64,000 nucleotides of DNA, taken from assembly GCF_014268805.2 (NCBI RefSeq), contig NZ_JABWRF020000003.1, positions 462,501-526,500 of the forward strand, read 5' to 3'. The position numbers were made by a program, and so were the translations under genes. The DNA is from Pseudomonas farsensis (GTDB lineage Bacteria > Pseudomonadota > Gammaproteobacteria > Pseudomonadales > Pseudomonadaceae). Positions 59,968 through 64,000 of this stretch are shown piece after piece. Below the pieces are notes generated by a model. The model saw only the letters and a program-made list of their open reading frames with translations. It was not told the origin of the DNA and ran no database searches. Numbering within the stretch: position 1 is the stretch's first letter; the number at the start of each line of letters is the position of its first letter.

Positions 59968-60546
59968 TCACGCCTGCTTGAGCAGCAACGCCACCCCGGG
60001 AAAGTACTGCCCCAGCTCGTTGTGCAGCTTGCGATAGGCATACGGGAAGTACCACGCCACCGCGCAGGCGGTGTGCTTTTGCAGATCGTCCACCAGGTCC
60101 TGCAGTTCCTCGGGGCTTGCGTGCTGGCCGGCCTTCCATGGCGTGACGAACAGGGCGCCGGCCTTGAGCTGGCTGGGGTAGGCGATGCATTTGGCCTGCA
60201 CGGCGGTTTCCAGCAGCGCCGCGGTCATGTCCAAACGCGCAATGCGCGGCCAGCGCTGGCTGGCATGCAAGTACACGGATGCTTCGGCGCTACTGATCGA
60301 CAGGTCGCAGCGGGCGTCACGCTCGCCTTCGTCGCGCTGCTTCTTGCTGACGGTCTGCTCCAATGCGGCCAGCTCGCTCTGCCAGGCGGCAGCGGCCAGC
60401 AGGCCGACATTGGCTGCTGTGCCATGCCAGTAGGGCGCCTCGTTGTCGCCATGGAACTGGTTGCAACGGTCGATGCAGTCGATCCAGCGCTCCAGTGCCG
60501 GGCGCAGGAACTCCAGATGCTGATTATTGATGGTCAGGCCTTGCAT
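59968..60546 (-). CDS. unknown 192-residue protein, convergent with the toxin
   Basis: No recognised family. Soluble, with Trp/His clusters (WYFPYAYRKLHNELGQYF near the C-terminus; EAPYWHGTAANVGLL near the N-terminus). No signal peptide. The stop codons of the two genes are only 5 bp apart, so the genes meet tail to tail. Could be an immunity or antagonist of the ART domain, or unrelated; no ADP-ribosylhydrolase motif is visible. ATG preceded by AGGAGAGCG. Confidence 0.6.
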   Translation of the reverse strand: MQGLTINNQHLEFLRPALERWIDCIDRCNQFHGDNEAPYWHGTAANVGLLAAAAWQSELAALEQTVSKKQRDEGERDARCDLSISSAEASVYLHASQRWPRIARLDMTAALLETAVQAKCIAYPSQLKAGALFVTPWKAGQHASPEELQDLVDDLQKHTACAVAWYFPYAYRKLHNELGQYFPGVALLLKQA

Positions 60547-60702
60547 GCTGCGCTCTCCTTGTAATTGTATTGAGGTCAGCTGGGTGCTGGCTAAGTGATA
60601 TCACTGTACTCAGTGTGGCACAAGCTGGCAGATCGGCCATTGATCCAGGCCATTGCGGCCTTCGTTCATTGACGCTCAGGGTGCAACCCTCTAACCTTCG
60701 CG

Positions 60703-60906
60703 CGTGTTTCAGGTGCCCTGCGAGCCAAGCCTTGGCGGGGTGAAACTGGGAAGCCGGTGGGTGCCAGCATGGCGCGATTCCGGCGCTGCCCCCGCAACGG
60801 TAGGTGAGTCGACGCCGCGCACGGCCACTGGGTGCTCTCACCCGGGAAGGCGCGCAGGCCGGGGCCTTTGCCCCACTCACAAGCCCGGAGACCGGCCTGT
60901 AACTGC
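60703..60906 (+). ncRNA. cobalamin riboswitch
   Basis: Contains the conserved parts: CAGGTGCCC near the start, GGGAAGCCGGTG, the GCTGCCCCCGCAACGGTA block and the closing CACAAGCCCGGAGACCGGCC. Followed at about 60912-60930 by a hairpin GCATCAC…GTGATGC that may act as the expression platform. It leads into cobO. The 5' part of the gap, 60547-60702, shows no gene. Confidence 0.9.
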
Positions 60907-61025
60907 CAACGGCATCACGGAGGGTGATGCGCGGTGCACTGTGGCTAATGCCGCAGCTCCTGCGCGTTCTCCGTATGCCCGCCTTTTACCTGCCGCCACC
61001 GCGCGGCAGTTTGCGGAGACCCCTG

Positions 61026-61637
61026 ATGAGCGAATCCCCCGAACGCGACGAACGCCACCTGGCGCGCATGCAGCGCAAGAAGGCGCTCATCGACGAGCGC
61101 ATCGCCAACTCCCCCAACGAATGCGGCCTGCTGCTGGTGCTCAGCGGCAACGGCAAGGGCAAAAGCAGCTCGGCCTTCGGCATGCTTGCACGCGCCTTGG
61201 GCCATGGCATGCAGTGCGGCGTGGTGCAGTTCATCAAGGGCCGCAACAGCACCGGCGAAGAGTTGTTCTTCCGCCGTTTCCCGGACGAGGTGCGCTACCA
61301 CGTGATGGGCGAGGGCTTTACCTGGGAAACCCAGGACCGCCAGCGCGACATCGCTGCAGCCGAGGCCGCCTGGGCGGTATCGCGGCAACTGCTGCAAGAC
61401 CCCGCGGTGCAGTTCGTGGTGCTCGATGAGCTGAACATTGCCCTCAAGCACGGCTATCTCGACCTCGACCAGGTGCTGACCGACATCCAGGCGCGCCCGC
61501 CGATGCAGCACGTGATCGTCACGGGCCGTGGGGCCAAGCCTGAAATGATTGAAATGGCCGACACCGTCACCGAAATGGGCATGCTCAAGCATGCGTTCCA
61601 GGCCGGCATTCGTGCGCAGAAAGGCGTCGAACTGTGA
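61026..61637 (+). CDS. cobO: corrinoid adenosyltransferase
   Basis: 203 residues. ATP:cob(I)alamin adenosylation, forming the cobalt-carbon bond. P-loop SGNGKGKSSS (about 41-50) and VVLDELNIALKHGYLD typical of the CobA/CobO (BtuR) family. Start MSESPERDERHL; the upstream in-frame region is the riboswitch tail. Overlaps cobB by 4 bases (GTGA). Confidence 0.96.
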   Translation: MSESPERDERHLARMQRKKALIDERIANSPNECGLLLVLSGNGKGKSSSAFGMLARALGHGMQCGVVQFIKGRNSTGEELFFRRFPDEVRYHVMGEGFTWETQDRQRDIAAAEAAWAVSRQLLQDPAVQFVVLDELNIALKHGYLDLDQVLTDIQARPPMQHVIVTGRGAKPEMIEMADTVTEMGMLKHAFQAGIRAQKGVEL

Positions 61638-62929
61638 GCCAACCCCGGCACTGCCCGGCCGTGCTGATTGCCGCCCCGGCTTCGGGGCAGGGCAAGACCA
61701 CGGTCACTGCGGCCCTGGCACGCCTGCACCGTAACCAGGGGCGCAAGGTGCGGGTGTTCAAGTGCGGCCCGGACTTTCTCGACCCGATGATTCTCGAGCG
61801 GGCCAGCGGCGCGCCGGTGTACCAGCTCGACCTGTGGATGATCGGCGCCGACGAAAGCCGTCGCCTGCTGTGGGAGGCGGCGGTCGACGCTGACCTGATC
61901 CTCATCGAAGGGGTGATGGGGCTGTTCGATGGCACCCCGTCCAGTGCCGACCTTGCCCGCCACTTCGGCGTGCCGGTGCTGGCGGTGATCGACGGCACCG
62001 CCATGGCCCAGACCTTCGGCGCCCTGGCCCTGGGCCTTGCGCGCTATCAGCCCGATTTGCCATTCGCTGGCGTACTGGCCAATCGGGTCGGCAGCCTGCG
62101 CCATGCGCAACTGCTCGAAGGTAGCCTGACCGAAGGCCTGCGCTGGTATGGCGGGCTGTCCCGCGAGCGGGGTATCGAGTTGCCCAGCCGCCACCTAGGC
62201 CTGGTGCAGGCCAGCGAGCTGAACGACCTCGACGCCCGCCTGGATGCCGCCGCCGAAGCACTCGGCGCCAGTTGCGATGCGGCCTTGCCGCCGCCGGTCA
62301 GCTTTGCCGCGCCGCTGCTGCAGCAACCCGCCGCTACGCTGGCCGGGGTGCGCATTGGCGTGGCCCGCGACGAAGCCTTTGCCTTCCTGTATGGCGCCAA
62401 TCTTGAGCTGCTGCGCAATCTGGGCGCCCACCTTGAGTTCTTCTCGCCGCTGCACGACCGTGAGCTGCCGGCGGTAGACAGCCTGTACTTGCCCGGCGGC
62501 TATCCGGAGCTGCACCACCACGCGCTGGCGGCCAATGCGCCGATGCTCGAGGCGATCCGTGCCCACCACGCCCAGGGCAAGCCGCTGCTGGCCGAATGTG
62601 GCGGCATGCTTTACCTGCTCGATGCGCTGACCGATGTGGCGGGCGAGCGCGCCGCGCTGCTGGGGTTGCTGAGCGGCGAGGCAACCATGCAGAAGCGCCT
62701 GGCTGCGCTGGCGCTACAGGCGGTCGAGCTGCCTGAAGGCACTTTGCGTGGGCACACGTATCACCATTCGCTGACCAGCACCGAGCTTGAGCCCATCGCT
62801 CGCGGCCTGAGCCCCAATGGCGGGCGCGGTAACGAAGCGGTGTACCGCACCGGCCGGCTGACGGCTTCATACGTACACTTCTATTTCCCTTCCAACCCCG
62901 ATGCGGCGGCGGCATTGTTGCGACCATGA
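61634..62929 (+). CDS. cobB: cobyrinate a,c-diamide synthase
   Basis: 431 residues. GTG start. N-terminal dethiobiotin-synthetase-like P-loop APASGQGKTTVT (about 14-25); C-terminal class I glutamine amidotransferase domain with nucleophile Cys in LAECGGMLYLL (about 325) and His in GHTYHHS. Amidates side chains a and c of cobyrinate. Overlaps bluB by 4 bases. Confidence 0.96.
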   Translation: MSQPRHCPAVLIAAPASGQGKTTVTAALARLHRNQGRKVRVFKCGPDFLDPMILERASGAPVYQLDLWMIGADESRRLLWEAAVDADLILIEGVMGLFDGTPSSADLARHFGVPVLAVIDGTAMAQTFGALALGLARYQPDLPFAGVLANRVGSLRHAQLLEGSLTEGLRWYGGLSRERGIELPSRHLGLVQASELNDLDARLDAAAEALGASCDAALPPPVSFAAPLLQQPAATLAGVRIGVARDEAFAFLYGANLELLRNLGAHLEFFSPLHDRELPAVDSLYLPGGYPELHHHALAANAPMLEAIRAHHAQGKPLLAECGGMLYLLDALTDVAGERAALLGLLSGEATMQKRLAALALQAVELPEGTLRGHTYHHSLTSTELEPIARGLSPNGGRGNEAVYRTGRLTASYVHFYFPSNPDAAAALLRP

Positions 62930-63576
62930 ATGAACACGCTTACAGCGACGCAGAACGCGCGGCTATCTACCGGGCCATCGGTGAGCGCCGCGACATGCGC
63001 CACTTCATCGGTGGCGAGGTGGCGCCTGAGCTGCTCGGGCGCCTGCTGAGCGCCGCGCACCAGGCGCCCAGCGTCGGCCTCATGCAGCCATGGCGGTTTA
63101 TCCGCATCAGCCAGCGTGCGTTGCGCGAGCGTATCCAGGCGTTGGTCGAGCAGGAGCGCCTGCGCACCGCTGAGGCACTGGGCGAGCGCTCCGATGCGTT
63201 CATGCAGCTCAAGGTCGAGGGTATCGGCGACTGCGCCGAGGTGTTGGTCGCGGCATTGATGGACAACCGCGAGCCGCATATTTTTGGCCGCCGCACCCTG
63301 CCGGAGATGGACCTGGCATCGCTTGCCTGCGCTATCCAGAACCTGTGGCTGGCCGCGCGTGCCGAGGGCTTGGGCATGGGCTGGGTGTCGCTGTTCGACC
63401 CGCAGGCGCTGGGCGAGCTGCTGGGCATGCCGGCCGGCGCAAAAGCGGTGGCGGTGTTGTGCCTGGGGCCGGTTGCTGCGTTTTACCCGGCGCCGATGCT
63501 GGTCATGGAAAACTGGGCCGAGGAGCGTCCGTTGCACGACATGCTGTTTGAGAACCACTGGGGAGAGCGCCCATGA
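62926..63576 (+). CDS. bluB: 5,6-dimethylbenzimidazole synthase
   Basis: 216 residues. Flavin-destructase forming the lower ligand of B12. Nitroreductase fold: ERRDMRHFIGGEVAPELL (about 21-38), HQAPSVGLMQPWRFIRI (about 46-62) and GMGWVSLFDP. Placed inside the cob operon, which supports BluB rather than another nitroreductase. ATGA overlap with cobD. Confidence 0.93.
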   Translation: MNEHAYSDAERAAIYRAIGERRDMRHFIGGEVAPELLGRLLSAAHQAPSVGLMQPWRFIRISQRALRERIQALVEQERLRTAEALGERSDAFMQLKVEGIGDCAEVLVAALMDNREPHIFGRRTLPEMDLASLACAIQNLWLAARAEGLGMGWVSLFDPQALGELLGMPAGAKAVAVLCLGPVAAFYPAPMLVMENWAEERPLHDMLFENHWGERP

Positions 63577-64000
63577 GCGTGGCTTTGCTGACCGTCGCAG
63601 GCGTTGCGTTGGACGCCTTGTTCGGCGAGCCGCAGCGGCGCCACCCGCTGGTGGGCTTCGGCAACCTGGCGAGCAACCTGGAAAAACGCCTGAACGCCAG
63701 TGGCCGGGGCTGGCGCAGCCATGGTGTGAGCGCCTGGTTTATCGCCGTGGTGCCGCTGACGCTGCTGGCGCTGATTCTGTCATGGCTGCCCTACATCGGT
63801 TGGCTGGTGGACGTACTGGCGTTGTACTGCGCGCTGGGCTTGCGCAGCCTTGGCGAGCATGTGCTGCCGGTGGCCCAGGCCCTGCGCCAGGGGGACCTTG
63901 AGCAGGCGCGTACCCGCGTCGGTTATCTGGTCAGCCGTGAAACCCGCGAGCTGGACGAGCCGGCCGTGGCCCGCGCCGCCACCGAATCGGTGCTGGAGAA
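63573..64000 (+). CDS. cobD: adenosylcobinamide-phosphate synthase (partial, cut by window end)
   Basis: The first 142 residues of CobD/CbiB. The pattern LDALFGEPQRRHPLVGFGN (about 13-31) is the family signature; membrane helix at about 55-75. Attaches aminopropanol to adenosylcobyrate. The frame stays open to the window edge. Fourth gene of the riboswitch-led operon. Confidence 0.93.
   Translation, partial: MSVALLTVAGVALDALFGEPQRRHPLVGFGNLASNLEKRLNASGRGWRSHGVSAWFIAVVPLTLLALILSWLPYIGWLVDVLALYCALGLRSLGEHVLPVAQALRQGDLEQARTRVGYLVSRETRELDEPAVARAATESVLE

Overview
This is a chromosomal window from a Pseudomonas of the P. putida group. The 23S/5S rRNA, the GacS and PirRS-like cluster, the RelA/MazG/CysM/RlmD block, OprH-PhoPQ, long GC-rich antisense open frames and abundant REP elements of the type gcgggcttgccccgc all fit. 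Species is inferred from gene content only. Most of the window is core genome.

Layout. 0-3.2 kb: end of an rRNA operon (23S, 5S, terminator). 3.4-9.9 kb: a thiamine-diphosphate enzyme of the acetolactate synthase family, a YecA-like protein, a glutathione transferase, a three-part flavo/iron-sulfur oxidoreductase and a LysR regulator. 10.25-12.48 kb: a small AT-richer island of toxin, immunity and broken gene fragments, bounded by a 112-bp direct duplication of the 3' end of nrdB. 12.4-17.4 kb: class Ia ribonucleotide reductase (nrdA, a 43-residue small protein gene, nrdB; all minus strand). 18.1-25.1 kb: an RstAB-like two-component pair, a phosphopantetheinyl transferase, a dienelactone hydrolase and oprH-phoP-phoQ. 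A 240-bp inverted repeat flanks the hydrolase-oprH-phoPQ block. 25.6-30.9 kb: dctA with a sigma54 promoter and two upstream palindromes, then a large serralysin-like RTX protein. 30.9-37.9 kb: small housekeeping genes (sprT, Yip1, ttcA, tag-like glycosylase, wrbA, arsC-like, a TlpA-like lipoprotein, a META lipoprotein, ldhA). 38-43 kb: gacS and a PirRS-like pair. 43.5-49.6 kb: cysM-rlmD-relA-mazG-DUF2058. 50-57.4 kb: DUF3108, purMN, DUF2066, PerM-like transporter, hda and two NlpC/P60 lipoproteins. 57.4-60.5 kb: an 844-residue toxin-like protein ending in an apparent ADP-ribosyltransferase domain, and a convergent gene of unknown function. 60.7-64 kb: a cobalamin riboswitch followed by cobO-cobB-bluB-cobD (cobD cut by the window end).

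How the parts work together. Four two-component systems lie within about 25 kb. The nrd genes carry candidate NrdR and DnaA sites. OprH-PhoPQ is preceded by four GTTCAG repeats at exact 11-bp spacing, the pattern expected of PhoP autoregulation. The riboswitch and the overlapping cob genes form one B12-controlled unit.

The least ordinary items are the island in the nrdB 3' end with its toxin/immunity remnant, the ADP-ribosyltransferase-tipped toxin with its unknown neighbour, the A-B-C super-repeat of the RTX protein, and the long inverted repeat around the phoPQ block.
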